From positions 1-34,176 of the forward strand of contig JAESUC010000021.1 in the NCBI GenBank assembly GCA_016763285.1: DNA of 34,176 bases, read 5' to 3'. The first letter of the stretch is position 1. The number at the start of each line of letters is the position of its first letter. The position numbers and the translations under genes were made by a program. This document shows, in pieces, positions 1 through 10,416 of the stretch. A model generated the notes under the pieces. It did not search any database. It worked only from the letters and a program-made list of their open reading frames with translations, and was not told the DNA's origin. This DNA comes from Pseudomonas sp. GTDB lineage: Bacteria; Pseudomonadota; Gammaproteobacteria; Pseudomonadales; Pseudomonadaceae.

Positions 1-1
1 A

Positions 2-1177
2 CGCAAGCGCATTCTTGCCGGTGAGCCGCGCATTGACGGTCGCGACACGCGTACCGTTCGCGCCATTGCGGTTGAGGTTGATGTACTGGCTAAAGTCCAC
101 GGTTCTGCCTTGTTCACCCGTGGTGAAACCCAGGCCATCGTTACCGCCACCCTGGGCGGCATGCGCGATGCCCAGTTCATCGACGCACTGGAAGGGTCCC
201 GCCAGGATCACTTCATGCTGCAGTACAACTTCCCTCCCTACTGTGTGGGCGAAACCGGCATGATCGGCTCTCCCAAGCGTCGCGAGATCGGTCACGGCCG
301 TCTGGCCCGCCGTGGTGTGGAAGCGGTAGTGCCTGACGAGAAGGCTTTCCCGTACTCCATCCGCGTGGTGTCCGAGATTACCGAATCCAACGGTTCCTCC
401 TCCATGGCGTCCGTATGTGGCACCTCCATGGCGCTGATGGATGCCGGTGTTCCCCTGACCGCGCCAGTGGCGGGTATTGCCATGGGTCTGGTGAAGGAAG
501 AAGACGGCCGCTTCGCGGTACTGTCCGATATCCTCGGTGACGAGGATCACCTCGGCGATATGGACTTCAAGGTGGCCGGTACCGCGCGCGGCGTGACCGC
601 TCTGCAGATGGACATCAAGATCGAGGGGATCACCGAGGAGATCATGGAGAAGGCGCTGGAGCAGGCCCAGGAAGGCCGGCTGCACATTCTCGGCGAGATG
701 GCCAAGGCGATTTCCGAGTCCCGCTCCCAGGTGTCCGACAACGCGCCCACCCTGCTCACCCTGAAGATCAACCCGGAGAAAATCCGCGACGTGATCGGCA
801 AGGGCGGCGCCACCATCCGCGGCCTCACCGACGAAACCGGGTGCACCATCGATCTGGAAGACGACGGCAGCGTGAAGATCTACGGCGAAACCCGTGAGGC
901 GGCCCTGGAAGCCAAGCGTCGCGTGGAAGAGCTCACCGCCGAGGCGGAGATCGACAAGATCTACGAAGGCAAGGTCATGCGCGTGGTGGACTTCGGTGCC
1001 TTCGTGCAGATCATGCCCGGCACCGAAGGCCTGCTGCACATCTCCCAGATCGCCGAAGAGCGCGTGGAGAAGGTGTCCGACTACGTCAACGAGGGCGACA
1101 TCATCAAGGTGAAAGTCCTCGACGTGGACCAGCGTGGCCGCATCAAGCTGTCCATGAAGGAAGCCAAGGAAAGCTGA
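2..1177 (+). CDS. pnp: Polyribonucleotide nucleotidyltransferase (PNPase), 3' part
   Basis: This frame is open from the window edge to TGA at 1175-1177, so the 5' end is missing; about 391 residues remain of a protein usually near 700. PNPase degrades RNA phosphorolytically from the 3' end and is a core part of the degradosome. The fragment starts inside the second RNase PH core ([10 protein letters not shown], then [12 protein letters not shown] and the FPPYCVGE segment). It continues with a KH domain carrying the GKGG loop ([14 protein letters not shown]) and ends with an S1 domain ([20 protein letters not shown]). The C-terminus is short and stops soon after KLSMKE. The downstream hairpin ends the transcript. 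Identity is secure from the domain order; only the 5' part cannot be assessed. Confidence 0.97.
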   Translation, partial: RKRILAGEPRIDGRDTRTVRAIAVEVDVLAKVHGSALFTRGETQAIVTATLGGMRDAQFIDALEGSRQDHFMLQYNFPPYCVGETGMIGSPKRREIGHGRLARRGVEAVVPDEKAFPYSIRVVSEITESNGSSSMASVCGTSMALMDAGVPLTAPVAGIAMGLVKEEDGRFAVLSDILGDEDHLGDMDFKVAGTARGVTALQMDIKIEGITEEIMEKALEQAQEGRLHILGEMAKAISESRSQVSDNAPTLLTLKINPEKIRDVIGKGGATIRGLTDETGCTIDLEDDGSVKIYGETREAALEAKRRVEELTAEAEIDKIYEGKVMRVVDFGAFVQIMPGTEGLLHISQIAEERVEKVSDYVNEGDIIKVKVLDVDQRGRIKLSMKEAKES

Positions 1178-1205
1178 TTTTCCCTGGCTCCGTCAGTACT
1201 AAAAA

Positions 1206-1229
1206 GACCCGCTTAGGCGGGTTTTTTTA
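1206..1229 (+). terminator. Intrinsic terminator of pnp
   Basis: Arms ACCCGC and GCGGGT around a TTAG loop are followed by a run of seven T at 1222-1228. It lies about 30 bases after the pnp stop codon and separates pnp from the marR promoter region. Confidence 0.9.
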
Positions 1230-1254
1230 TGCTCCGTCGAAAAAGACAACCGGG

Positions 1255-1310
1255 TTGCCATAGTTGGATCAATATCATAAGCTTGCTTACGATAAGTGCG
1301 CTTACTAAAG
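1255..1310 (+). promoter_or_regulatory. Candidate promoter and operator of the marR-emrAB operon
   Basis: The 109 bases between the pnp terminator and marR contain TTGCCA at 1255-1260 and TAAGCT 17 bases later, a weak -35/-10 pair. Overlapping and just downstream are two copies of GCTTAC (1285-1290 and 1300-1305), and a small inverted repeat CTTA-CGA-TAAG at 1287-1297. MarR-family regulators commonly bind such repeats over their own promoters, so autoregulation is plausible. The promoter call itself is weak. Confidence 0.35.
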
Positions 1311-1338
1311 CGCGGATAGGCAGCCGGGAGACCTCGCG

Positions 1339-1785
1339 ATGACCAAAGACACCATGGTCGGGCTCAACGTCCATGACGTGGCGCGTATGATCCGCCGCGA
1401 CTTCGACCGGCGCGCCCGCGAACAGGGACTGACCCGCGCCCGCTGGCAGGTGCTCTGGCATCTGGCCCGCCACGAGGGCGTCCACCAGGCGGCGCTGGCC
1501 GAGATACTCGATGTGGCGCCGATTTCGCTGACGCGGCAACTGGAACGGCTGGAACAGGAAGGCCTGGTGGAGCGTCGGGGGGATCCTTCCGACCGGCGCC
1601 GGCGCCGGCTTTATCTCACCGAAGCGGCCACGCCGGCGTTGGAGCGGCTACGCCAACTGGCGGCGCTGACCCGCGAGCGGGCCTTCGACGGGCTGACCAG
1701 CGAGCAAATCGATACGTTCAGAGAGGTGCTGGAGGCGATGCGCGCCAACCTCTGTGATCGACCGGATCAGGGGGACGCACAGTGA
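1339..1785 (+). CDS. MarR-family transcriptional regulator
   Basis: A 148-residue winged-helix protein of normal MarR length. The DNA-binding part runs from about residue 30 to 100: a helix-turn-helix (AALAEILDVAPISLTRQLERL) followed by the wing EGLVERRGDPSDRRRRRLYL, which carries the family's conserved D-x-R-D/S-x-R pattern. MarR proteins usually repress a neighbouring efflux operon and release DNA on binding a phenolic or hydrophobic ligand. The start is preceded by GGGAGA at good distance. The stop overlaps the GTG start of the membrane-fusion gene, so all three genes form one translationally coupled operon. The ligand cannot be read from the sequence. The sequence resembles SlyA/EmrR-type regulators found next to EmrAB pumps. 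Confidence 0.9.
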   Translation: MTKDTMVGLNVHDVARMIRRDFDRRAREQGLTRARWQVLWHLARHEGVHQAALAEILDVAPISLTRQLERLEQEGLVERRGDPSDRRRRRLYLTEAATPALERLRQLAALTRERAFDGLTSEQIDTFREVLEAMRANLCDRPDQGDAQ

Positions 1786-2834
1786 CCACAACGCAACGCA
1801 ACCGGCGGCTGGGGATGGGGCTGGGCCTGTTGATCGCTCTGGCCGTGGTGCTATGGCTGATATTCGGCGGCCACCGCTACGTGACCACCGAAAACGCCTA
1901 CATCAAGATCGACATGATCTCGCTGACCGCCGACGTCAGCGGCCCTCTGGTGGCGGTCAACGTGGAGCGCAACCAGCCGGTCCAGCGCGGCCAGGTGCTC
2001 GCCGAGGTCGACCCCCAGCCTTACCGCATTGCCCTGGCGGAGGCGCGCGCCGATCAGCGCGCGGTGCGTAACCGCATTCTTTCCGAGCGTGCCGACTATG
2101 CGCGGCTGCAGGCCCAGCGGGCCCAGGCGCGCCGTGACCTGAGCTACTACCAGCGGGAATTGCAGCGCTTCCAGGGGCTCGACAAGGTGGCGGTATCGCA
2201 ATCCCAGTTGGAGGCGGCGCGGCAGAAGCGCGACAAGGCCCGGGCGGACGCGGAGGTCATCGACCAGCAACTCGCCAGCCTGCGCGCCAAGCTCGGCGGC
2301 GGGCCGGATGTGGCGGTGGAGGAGCATCCGGACTATCAGGCGGCCACCGCCAAGCTGGACCAGGCCGAATACGACCTGGCCCACACCCGCATCGTGGCCC
2401 CCGCCGACGGTATTCTCGGCGGCGCCACGCCGATGGTCGGTGAGCGCGTCAACGCGGGCGTGCCGGTGCTCACCCTGGCCCGCGACCGCTCCGCCTGGGT
2501 GGAAGCCAACCTGAAGGAAACCCAGCTCACCAACGTGCGTGAGGGGCAGACCGTGGAGGTGGTGGTGGATACCTATCCCGGGGTCACCTGGCGGGCCCGG
2601 GTGCGCAGCCTGAGCCCGGCCACCGGCTCCGAGTACGCGCTGATCCCGCCGCAGAACGCCAGCGGCAACTGGGTCAAGGTGGTGCAGCGGGTGCCGGTGC
2701 GGCTGCAGTTGCTGGATGTCGACGGCAAGCCGCCGCTGCGCTCGGGCATGAGCGCGGAAATCACCATTGATACGCAGGCGTCGCCGCTCGCCGACAAACC
2801 GGTGGCCGCCAGCGGCGACCATGGCACGCCTTAA
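1782..2834 (+). CDS. emrA: EmrA/HlyD-type membrane-fusion protein of an efflux pump
   Basis: The 350-residue protein is the periplasmic adaptor of a tripartite pump. One N-terminal membrane anchor (about residues 10-28, LGMGLGLLIALAVVLWLIF) is followed by the biotinyl-lipoyl-like strand SGPLVAVNVERNQPVQRGQV. A long alpha-hairpin rich in Ala, Arg and Gln (about 80-200) comes next, then the second lipoyl half (LAHTRIVAPADGILG) and the beta-barrel ending near LRSGMSAEITID. These are the hallmarks of EmrA proteins paired with DHA2 transporters. The GTG start overlaps the marR stop (GTGA). The 3' end overlaps the emrB start by 14 bases, so the two products are made together. No TolC-type outer-membrane gene lies nearby, so the exit duct must be encoded elsewhere. 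Confidence 0.9.
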   Translation: MTTTQRNRRLGMGLGLLIALAVVLWLIFGGHRYVTTENAYIKIDMISLTADVSGPLVAVNVERNQPVQRGQVLAEVDPQPYRIALAEARADQRAVRNRILSERADYARLQAQRAQARRDLSYYQRELQRFQGLDKVAVSQSQLEAARQKRDKARADAEVIDQQLASLRAKLGGGPDVAVEEHPDYQAATAKLDQAEYDLAHTRIVAPADGILGGATPMVGERVNAGVPVLTLARDRSAWVEANLKETQLTNVREGQTVEVVVDTYPGVTWRARVRSLSPATGSEYALIPPQNASGNWVKVVQRVPVRLQLLDVDGKPPLRSGMSAEITIDTQASPLADKPVAASGDHGTP

Positions 2835-4299
2835 CGACCAGCGCCTGGTCACCGTCAGCATCATGCTGGCCACGGTGATGCAGGTGCTCGACACCACCAT
2901 CGCCAATGTGGCCCTGCCGCACATGCAGGGCAGCCTGTCCGCCAGTACCGACCAGATCACCTGGGTGCTGACCTCCTACATCGTGGCCGCCGCCATCATG
3001 ACGCCGACGGTGGGGTTCATGGCCAGCCGCCTGGGGCGGCGCCGGCTGTTCCTCTGGTCGGTGGCCGGGTTCACGGTGACCTCCGGCCTGTGCGGGTTGT
3101 CCGCCTCGCTGGATCAGATGGTCCTGTTCCGCATCCTGCAGGGAGTGTTCGGCGCCGCGCTGGTGCCGCTGTCCCAGTCGGTGCTGCTGGACGCCTACCC
3201 GGTGGAAAAACACGGCCAGGCCATGGCGATCTGGGGCATGGGCGTGATGGTGGGGCCGATCCTGGGGCCCACGCTGGGCGGCTGGCTCACCGAGTGGTAC
3301 AGCTGGCGCTGGGTGTTCTACATCAATCTGCCGTTCGGCTTGCTGGCGTTCGCCGGCATCTGGCTGAGCGTCAGTGAAACCGAAACCCGCAAGGTGCGCT
3401 TCGACGTCATGGGGTTCGCCTACCTGGGCCTGGCCATCGGTGCCTTCCAGCTGATGCTGGATCGCGGCGAACAGGTGCAGTGGTTCGAAAGCTTTGAGAT
3501 TCAGCTGGAAGCCGTTCTGGCTCTGCTCGGCTTGTATCTGTTCGTGGTCCATTCGCTGACCCGCAAGGACCCCTTTATCGATCCGGCGCTGTTCAAGGAC
3601 CGTAATTTCGTCACCGGGCTGGTGTTCATCTTCGTGGTGGGGATCATTCTGCTGGCGACCATGGCGTTGCTGCCGCCCTTCCTGCAGCAGTGGAAAGACT
3701 ATCCGGCGGTGACCACCGGCCTGGTGCTGGCGCCGCGCGGGCTGGGCTCCATGTTCTCGATGATGCTGGTGGGGCGCCTGATGCGCACCCGGCTGGACCC
3801 GCGGGTGCTGGTGATCACCGGGCTGCTGTTCATCACCTTCTCGTTGCACGAGATGGCCGGTTTCACGCTGGAGGTCAGCCGCAATACGCTGATCTGGACC
3901 GGGGTGCTGCAGGGGCTGGGCCTGGGGCTGGTGTTCGTGCCGGCCAGCGCGCTCACCTACGCCACGCTCAACCCGTCACTGCGCACCGAGGGCGCCTCGC
4001 TGTTTTCGTTGTCGCGCAACCTGGGCTCCAGCGTCGGCATCTCGATCATGACCGCCATGTTGTCGCGCAATCTGTGGATCAACCAGCAGCAGCTCGGTGA
4101 GCACCTGCAGCTGGCCCCCTGGCTGAGCCAGGGGCTGCCCATGAAAGAGATGGTGGGCAGCGTGCCGGCGGCGGTCTACCAGACGCTGTTGAGCCAGGCG
4201 GCGGAGATCAGCTATATGAACGATTTCCGCCTGTTGATGTGGATCAACATGGCGGCGATCCCGCTGGTGTTCCTGCTGCGCCACCAGCGGCGGGCATAA
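2821..4299 (+). CDS. emrB: EmrB-type DHA2 major facilitator drug transporter
   Basis: With the ATG at 2821 this is a 492-residue polytopic inner-membrane protein, the normal size for 14-helix DHA2 drug:proton antiporters. The N-terminus has the family opening (QVLDTTIANVALPHMQG, conserved acidic residue in helix 1), then ASRLGRRRLFLWS (motif A) and GVMVGPILGPTLGGWLTE (motif C, typical of exporters) followed by WRWVFYINLPFG. The frame stays open upstream to 2767, but that extension is Arg-rich, lies inside emrA and lacks family character, so 2821 is preferred. With the adjacent EmrA-like adaptor it should expel hydrophobic drugs, uncouplers or fatty acids; the real substrate is not predictable. 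A strong hairpin follows directly after the stop. Confidence 0.92.
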   Translation: MARLNDQRLVTVSIMLATVMQVLDTTIANVALPHMQGSLSASTDQITWVLTSYIVAAAIMTPTVGFMASRLGRRRLFLWSVAGFTVTSGLCGLSASLDQMVLFRILQGVFGAALVPLSQSVLLDAYPVEKHGQAMAIWGMGVMVGPILGPTLGGWLTEWYSWRWVFYINLPFGLLAFAGIWLSVSETETRKVRFDVMGFAYLGLAIGAFQLMLDRGEQVQWFESFEIQLEAVLALLGLYLFVVHSLTRKDPFIDPALFKDRNFVTGLVFIFVVGIILLATMALLPPFLQQWKDYPAVTTGLVLAPRGLGSMFSMMLVGRLMRTRLDPRVLVITGLLFITFSLHEMAGFTLEVSRNTLIWTGVLQGLGLGLVFVPASALTYATLNPSLRTEGASLFSLSRNLGSSVGISIMTAMLSRNLWINQQQLGEHLQLAPWLSQGLPMKEMVGSVPAAVYQTLLSQAAEISYMNDFRLLMWINMAAIPLVFLLRHQRRA

Positions 4300-4325
4300 A
4301 AAAGGCGGCCCGAGGCCGCCTTTTT
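4298..4325. terminator. Bidirectional terminator between emrB and acs
   Basis: Arms GGCGGCC (4304-4310) and GGCCGCC (4314-4320) flank a CGA loop, with A6 on one side and T5 on the other. It therefore works on both strands and serves the convergent emrB and acs genes. Confidence 0.92.
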
Positions 4326-4344
4326 CCTTATCACAAAAGAGCCG

Positions 4345-6294
<1,950 letters not shown>

Positions 6295-6465
6295 GACACG
6301 GGTCCTCTTGTTATTTTCTGCGGCACAGCCGGAAGCATTCTTGCTTCAAGCGTCGACCATTAGCGCAGTCAATTCAACCCTTCTTTGGTCTGATACCAGG
6401 GGGCCACAGGAGGTGTGGCCGCCCCGTTATCGTCAGGCGCAAAGGGCTGCAAGAGGTGTCTGAAA
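6295..6465 (-). other. acs upstream gap, with hairpin after panC
   Basis: This gap carries the acs control region and the end of the panC transcript. A 7-bp hairpin (GGCCACA at 6402-6408, TGTGGCC at 6414-6420) follows panC but has no U-tract. A second small hairpin (GAAGCA at 6332-6337, TGCTTC at 6342-6347) lies in the likely acs 5' leader. I see no convincing -35/-10 or -24/-12 promoter. In P. aeruginosa pgi and panD occupy the corresponding space; no remnant of either is recognisable here. Confidence 0.5.
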
Positions 6466-7317
6466 TCAGTCCAGATGAAAGAGCAGATTATCGATCAGGC
6501 GGGTGTTGCCCAGGTAGGCCGCGGCCAGGATCACCATGTCGCGGGTCTGCGGGTCGACCGGATCGAGCGTGATGGCGTCGCGCAGATCCAGGTAGTCGGC
6601 GCGCAGGCCGGCATCGGCCAGACGCTGCCGGGCTGCCTCGATCAGCGCCGGGTAATCCCGGGCGCCTGCCTGGATCGCCTTGGCGACCTGCTGCAGTGTC
6701 TCGAACAGCACCGGCGCCACCTGGCGCTCCTCGCTGCTGAGGTAGCCGTTGCGTGAAGACAGGGCCAGGCCATCCTCTGCGCGCACGGTGGGTTCGCCCA
6801 TGACCTGCACCGGCAGGCAGAGATCATGGGCCATCTTGCGAATGACCGCGAGCTGCTGGTAGTCCTTCTGACCGAATACCGCCAGATCGGGCTGAACGAT
6901 ATTGAGCAGCTTGCATACCACGGTGGCTACGCCTTCGAAATGCCCCGGTCGACTCGCGCCACAGAGCCCTTCGGAGACTACCGGGACACTGATCCGGGTG
7001 TGTCCGGCCATGCCTTCGGGATACATCTCCTTCACATTGGGTGCGAATACCAGATCGGCACCGGCGTCGAGCAGCCTGCGCTGATCCTCCTCCAGCGTGC
7101 GCGGATAGCTGTCCAGGTCTTCGCCGGCGCCAAACTGCAGCGGATTGACGAAAATGCTCACGACCACGAAGTCGGTGCGCTGCCGCGCCTTGTCGACCAG
7201 CGTAATGTGTCCGGCATGCAGGTTGCCCATCGTCGGCACCAGGCCGATGCGCTTGCCGTCCTGACGGGCACGGTTGAGGGCTGCACGCAGCTGGGCAATC
7301 GTATGGAGGGTATTCAT
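6466..7317 (-). CDS. panC: Pantothenate synthetase (pantoate-beta-alanine ligase)
   Basis: The 283-residue cytoplasmic enzyme joins pantoate to beta-alanine with ATP, the last step to pantothenate and hence coenzyme A. The nucleotidyl-transferase signature is present: [16 protein letters not shown] with the HIGH-like His pair near residues 34-37, [31 protein letters not shown], and the flexible loop LSSRNGYLS. Length is normal. It follows panB by five bases and must be cotranscribed with it. The gene for the beta-alanine supplier, panD, is not downstream as it is in P. aeruginosa, so beta-alanine must come from elsewhere in the genome or from another route. Confidence 0.97.
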   Translation of the reverse strand: MNTLHTIAQLRAALNRARQDGKRIGLVPTMGNLHAGHITLVDKARQRTDFVVVSIFVNPLQFGAGEDLDSYPRTLEEDQRRLLDAGADLVFAPNVKEMYPEGMAGHTRISVPVVSEGLCGASRPGHFEGVATVVCKLLNIVQPDLAVFGQKDYQQLAVIRKMAHDLCLPVQVMGEPTVRAEDGLALSSRNGYLSSEERQVAPVLFETLQQVAKAIQAGARDYPALIEAARQRLADAGLRADYLDLRDAITLDPVDPQTRDMVILAAAYLGNTRLIDNLLFHLD

Positions 7318-7322
7318 CGGTA

Positions 7323-8117
7323 TCAGAACTCGTGTTCGGCGGCAGGGAATTCGACGTTCTTCACCGCATCGACGTACGCCCGCAATGCGGAGGGCACGTC
7401 CTGCTGGTCGAGCATGAAATTTTTCACGAAGCGTGGCTGACGGTGGCCGCGGGTGAGTCCCAGCATGTCATGCACCACCAGGACCTGACCGTCGGTGCCA
7501 CTGCCTGCGCCGATACCGATCACCGGTACCGATACGGCTGCGGTGATTTGGTTGGCCAGGGTGCTGGGAACGCATTCGAGCAGCAGCATGCTGGCGCCGG
7601 CGGCTTCCAGAGCCTTGGCATCCTCGAGGATAGCCTGGGCCTGGTCGTCGACCCGGCCTTGCACCTTGTAGCCGCCGAGCAGATTGACCGCCTGGGGGGT
7701 CAGGCCCAGGTGTGCACAGACGGGCACGCCATTCTGCACCAGCGAACGGATGATTGGTGCCAGCCAGCCGGCCCCTTCGAGCTTGACCATATGCGCACCG
7801 GCCTGCATCAGTTGTGCGCTGCTGGCCAGGGCCTGCTCCACGTTGGGGTAGGACATGAAGGGCAGGTCAGCCATGATGAAAGCGCTGGTATTGCCGCGCT
7901 TGACCGCGCGGGTGTGGTAGGCCATGTCGGCGACGGTCACCGGCAGGGTGCTGTCGTGTCCCTGCAGGACCATGCCCAGCGAGTCGCCCACCAGGATGAC
8001 TTCAACCCCCGCTTCATTGACCAGCTTCGAGAAGGTGGCGTCATAGGCAGTAAGGCAGGTGATCTTTTCACCAGTCTGCTTGAGCTTGCTCAGCGTTGTC
8101 AGCGTTATGTCAGGCAT
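7323..8117 (-). CDS. panB: 3-methyl-2-oxobutanoate hydroxymethyltransferase
   Basis: PanB transfers a hydroxymethyl group from 5,10-methylene-tetrahydrofolate to 2-ketoisovalerate, giving ketopantoate, the committed step of pantothenate synthesis. The 264-residue protein shows the (beta/alpha)8 family signatures [19 protein letters not shown] (metal and substrate binding Asp), [18 protein letters not shown] and [17 protein letters not shown] place the start at MPDITLTTL (8117) by family length; ATG at 8129 has a better ribosome site (GAGG, eight bases upstream) and would add four residues, so the true start may be either. It leads the panB-panC pair. Its substrate 2-ketoisovalerate is made by the Ilv pathway encoded at the other end of this window. 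Confidence 0.96.
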   Translation of the reverse strand: MPDITLTTLSKLKQTGEKITCLTAYDATFSKLVNEAGVEVILVGDSLGMVLQGHDSTLPVTVADMAYHTRAVKRGNTSAFIMADLPFMSYPNVEQALASSAQLMQAGAHMVKLEGAGWLAPIIRSLVQNGVPVCAHLGLTPQAVNLLGGYKVQGRVDDQAQAILEDAKALEAAGASMLLLECVPSTLANQITAAVSVPVIGIGAGSGTDGQVLVVHDMLGLTRGHRQPRFVKNFMLDQQDVPSALRAYVDAVKNVEFPAAEHEF

Positions 8118-8280
8118 GGCGGATTCCATTGGTTCGGCCTCGTCGAGGCGTCGGGCGGTTAGGCGTGGGCCGGATTGTGTCACAGCTTGGGCCGCGGTGG
8201 CTCAGGAGCCTGTCGCCTTGACAGGCATTATAGTCCTGATGCTCAGGCGCATGGTTGCGTCTGTATTCGGGAGACATCTT

Positions 8281-8784
8281 TTACCCTTGTGCCGAGGCGT
8301 CGGCAAGAGCCCGAAGGCCCTGCGCAGGGCATTTTTGCAACAACTGCTGCAGCGGCGTGCCATCGGGCATGATCAGCTCCGGCTCGAGCTCGGCCAGGGG
8401 GTAGAGCACGAAGGCGCGTGCATGCATGTGATAGTGCGGGACCTGCAGGCGCTCACTGGCTATCTGTTGAGTACCGTACAGCAGGATATCGAGATCCAGC
8501 GTCCGGGGGCCCCAGCGCTCGGCCTTGCGTGCGCGACCCTGCTGCTGCTCGATACGTTGCAGCTCATCGAGCAGGGTCAGGGGCGGTATCGAGGTTTCGA
8601 GACAGGCCACGGCATTGACGTAATCGGGCTGATCCTGGGGGCCCATCGGGGCGCTGGCGTACAGCTGCGAGCAACCGATCAGCCGGCTGCCGGGCAGCGC
8701 GCCGAGTGCTGCGCAGGCCTGGCGCAATTGCGCCGCCGGATCTGCCTGATTGCTGCCCAGCCCGATGTAGCAACGAGTGCTCAT
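8281..8784 (-). CDS. folK: 2-amino-4-hydroxy-6-hydroxymethyldihydropteridine pyrophosphokinase (HPPK)
   Basis: HPPK transfers pyrophosphate from ATP to 6-hydroxymethyl-dihydropterin in folate synthesis. The 167-residue sequence has the opening IGLGSNQADPAAQL, the pterin and ATP-binding PMGPQDQPDYVNAV and the signature RWGPRTLDLDILLYG with the two metal-binding Asp residues. Its ATG overlaps the pcnB stop by four bases (ATGA), so it is translationally coupled to pcnB. The folate product feeds the one-carbon donor used by PanB immediately downstream, though a 163-base gap separates folK from panB. Confidence 0.97.
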   Translation of the reverse strand: MSTRCYIGLGSNQADPAAQLRQACAALGALPGSRLIGCSQLYASAPMGPQDQPDYVNAVACLETSIPPLTLLDELQRIEQQQGRARKAERWGPRTLDLDILLYGTQQIASERLQVPHYHMHARAFVLYPLAELEPELIMPDGTPLQQLLQKCPAQGLRALADASAQG

Positions 8785-10160
8785 GAGTCGGCGGCGGTCC
8801 TGGGCTTGCGCTTCTTGCGGTTGCGCGGACGTTTGGGGCCGGCTCCTTTATCGTCGAGTTCGCTGATCATCTTGCGGCGCTGATCGGGGGAGGCGTCCTG
8901 GTAGCGGGTCCACCATTGTCCGAGTCCGTCGGTCTGCTCGCCGGCAACCTCACGCAACAACAGGAAGTCGTAGGCAGCGCGAAAGCGCGGGTGCTCCAGC
9001 AGCTGGTCGGCGCGACGGCCGCTGCGCCGCTCAAGGCGGGGCTGCATGTCCCAGATTTCCCGCAGGGGAACACTGAACCGCTTGGGGATGGCAATGTGCT
9101 GACACTGCTCGGTAAGCAGATCCTGGGCGGCCTGTTGCTGGGCAGGAATCGTGGGCACGCCCTGGGCTTCCAGGTCGCGTATGCGCGGTGCCAGGGCAGG
9201 CCAGAGCAACGCGGCGAACAGGAATGCCGGGGTGACCGGCCGGCCCTCGCGTATGCGGTCGTCGGTATTGCGCAGCGCCTGACGAATCAGGGCCAGACTG
9301 TATTCGGGATTGTCCTCGATCGCCACTTCGGTATCCGGGAACAGCGGCTCGAACAGATAGTAGTAATGCAGCAGATCAAAGGTCTTCTCACCCTGGCCGC
9401 TCATCAGCAGTTTCAGTGATTCGTCGAACAGCCGGGCCGGCGGTATATCGAACAGCAGGTCCGTCATGTCGGGGATTGGCGCGGCGCTGTGCGGTTCGAT
9501 CTCGAAATCCAGCTTGGCGGCAAAACGCACCGCGCGGAGCATGCGCACCGGATCTTCCTGGTAGCGTTGCTCGGGATCGCCGATCAGGCGGATCAGGCCA
9601 TTGCGGATGTCGTGCATGCCGTTGGCGTAGTCGTGTATGTGACCGGTGCTGACATCGTAGTAGAGAGCGTTGATGGTGAAGTCGCGGCGCTGGGCGTCCT
9701 GCTCGAAGTTGCCATAGACGTTGTCGCGCAGCAATCGACCGGACTCGCTCTGCCGGGACTGCTCGTCACCCTGGGGTTCGCCGGTATCATCGTCGGCGTG
9801 GCTGGCACGGAAGGTGGCCACTTCGATAATCTCGCGGCCGAAGTGCACGTGAACGAGCTTGAAGCGTCGGCCGATCAATCGCGCATTGCGAAAGGTGGCT
9901 CGGACCTGTTCCGGCGTTGCGCTTGTGGCAACGTCGTAATCCTTGGGAGACATGTTGAGTAGAGAGTCGCGCACGCAACCGCCGACCACGAAAGCCTGGT
10001 AACCCGCCTGCTGCAGGCGCTCGACCACATTGACGGCGTTCTTGCTGAGCCGTTCGCGCCGCAGGGTGTGCTGGCTGGCGGGGATGACCGTCGGCGTGGT
10101 ACGTCTGTGGCTGGGGCGGCCAAAGGGCGTGGGCAGTTTCTTCAACAGCTTTCGAATCAT
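8781..10160 (-). CDS. pcnB: Poly(A) polymerase I
   Basis: PcnB adds 3' poly(A) tails to RNA and so marks it for decay by PNPase. With the ATG at 10160 (GGAAAG upstream) the protein has 459 residues, in the normal range. The class II nucleotidyltransferase head is clear: FVVGGCVRDSLL, then KDYDVATSATPEQV with the catalytic D-x-D, FGREIIEVATFR, and RRDFTINALYYD. The adjoining YQEDPVRMLRAVRFAAKLDF is the tRNA-nucleotidyltransferase-type RNA/dNTP-binding segment, and the C-terminus ends in a basic tail (KRPRNRKKRKPR). The frame stays open to an ATG at 10217, but that start lacks a ribosome site. CCA-adding enzyme is the main alternative; the basic tail and length favour PcnB. Confidence 0.95.
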   Translation of the reverse strand: MIRKLLKKLPTPFGRPSHRRTTPTVIPASQHTLRRERLSKNAVNVVERLQQAGYQAFVVGGCVRDSLLNMSPKDYDVATSATPEQVRATFRNARLIGRRFKLVHVHFGREIIEVATFRASHADDDTGEPQGDEQSRQSESGRLLRDNVYGNFEQDAQRRDFTINALYYDVSTGHIHDYANGMHDIRNGLIRLIGDPEQRYQEDPVRMLRAVRFAAKLDFEIEPHSAAPIPDMTDLLFDIPPARLFDESLKLLMSGQGEKTFDLLHYYYLFEPLFPDTEVAIEDNPEYSLALIRQALRNTDDRIREGRPVTPAFLFAALLWPALAPRIRDLEAQGVPTIPAQQQAAQDLLTEQCQHIAIPKRFSVPLREIWDMQPRLERRSGRRADQLLEHPRFRAAYDFLLLREVAGEQTDGLGQWWTRYQDASPDQRRKMISELDDKGAGPKRPRNRKKRKPRTAADS

Positions 10161-10389
10161 AGGTTCAGGCTTTCCACCGGCATTTTCCAACCCGGTTTCA
10201 GGGGCTGCATTGGGCATGAATGTCAGGGAAGCGACACCGGGATGACATGGCGCTGGAACAACAGTGCCTATGCGCCCGTGTCAGCGTACTGCCTGACTTG
10301 ACTGGGGCATTCTAGCCTGAATGGTCCGGAAATTAAATTAAGTGCACGAATTGAGGGTAAGACGGAGTAGTACGGAGGGGGTCAGGCGA
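10161..10389 (-). other. Upstream region of pcnB with a possible promoter
   Basis: No gene is visible between the end of crcZ and pcnB. On the minus strand TAGAAT (10309-10314) resembles a -10 box (5 of 6), with a weak TTTAAT 17 bases upstream. A promoter here would make pcnB-folK independent of read-through from crcZ. Confidence 0.35.
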
Positions 10390-10416
10390 GAAACTCAAGG
10401 GGAGTAAGAACTCCCC
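10385..10416 (-). terminator. Likely crcZ terminator hairpin
   Basis: Arms GGGGAGT and ACTCCCC (10410-10416 and 10399-10405) enclose a four-base loop. On the minus strand the tail is TTGAGTTT, a broken rather than continuous U-tract, so termination here may be less efficient than at the other terminators in the window. Confidence 0.65.

Noticed and set aside
2767..2820. 18-codon N-terminal extension of EmrB
   Set aside because: It lies entirely within emrA, is Arg-rich and would precede a normal DHA2 N-terminus; ATG 2821 is the natural start.
2761..3849. 362-codon open frame on the minus strand opposite emrB
   Set aside because: Repetitive His/Gln/Arg composition; emrB carries membrane helices and transporter motifs in the opposite direction.
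8418..8618. Small plus-strand frames opposite folK and other compact genes
   Set aside because: Shadows of the real minus-strand genes; no ribosome sites or recognisable domains.
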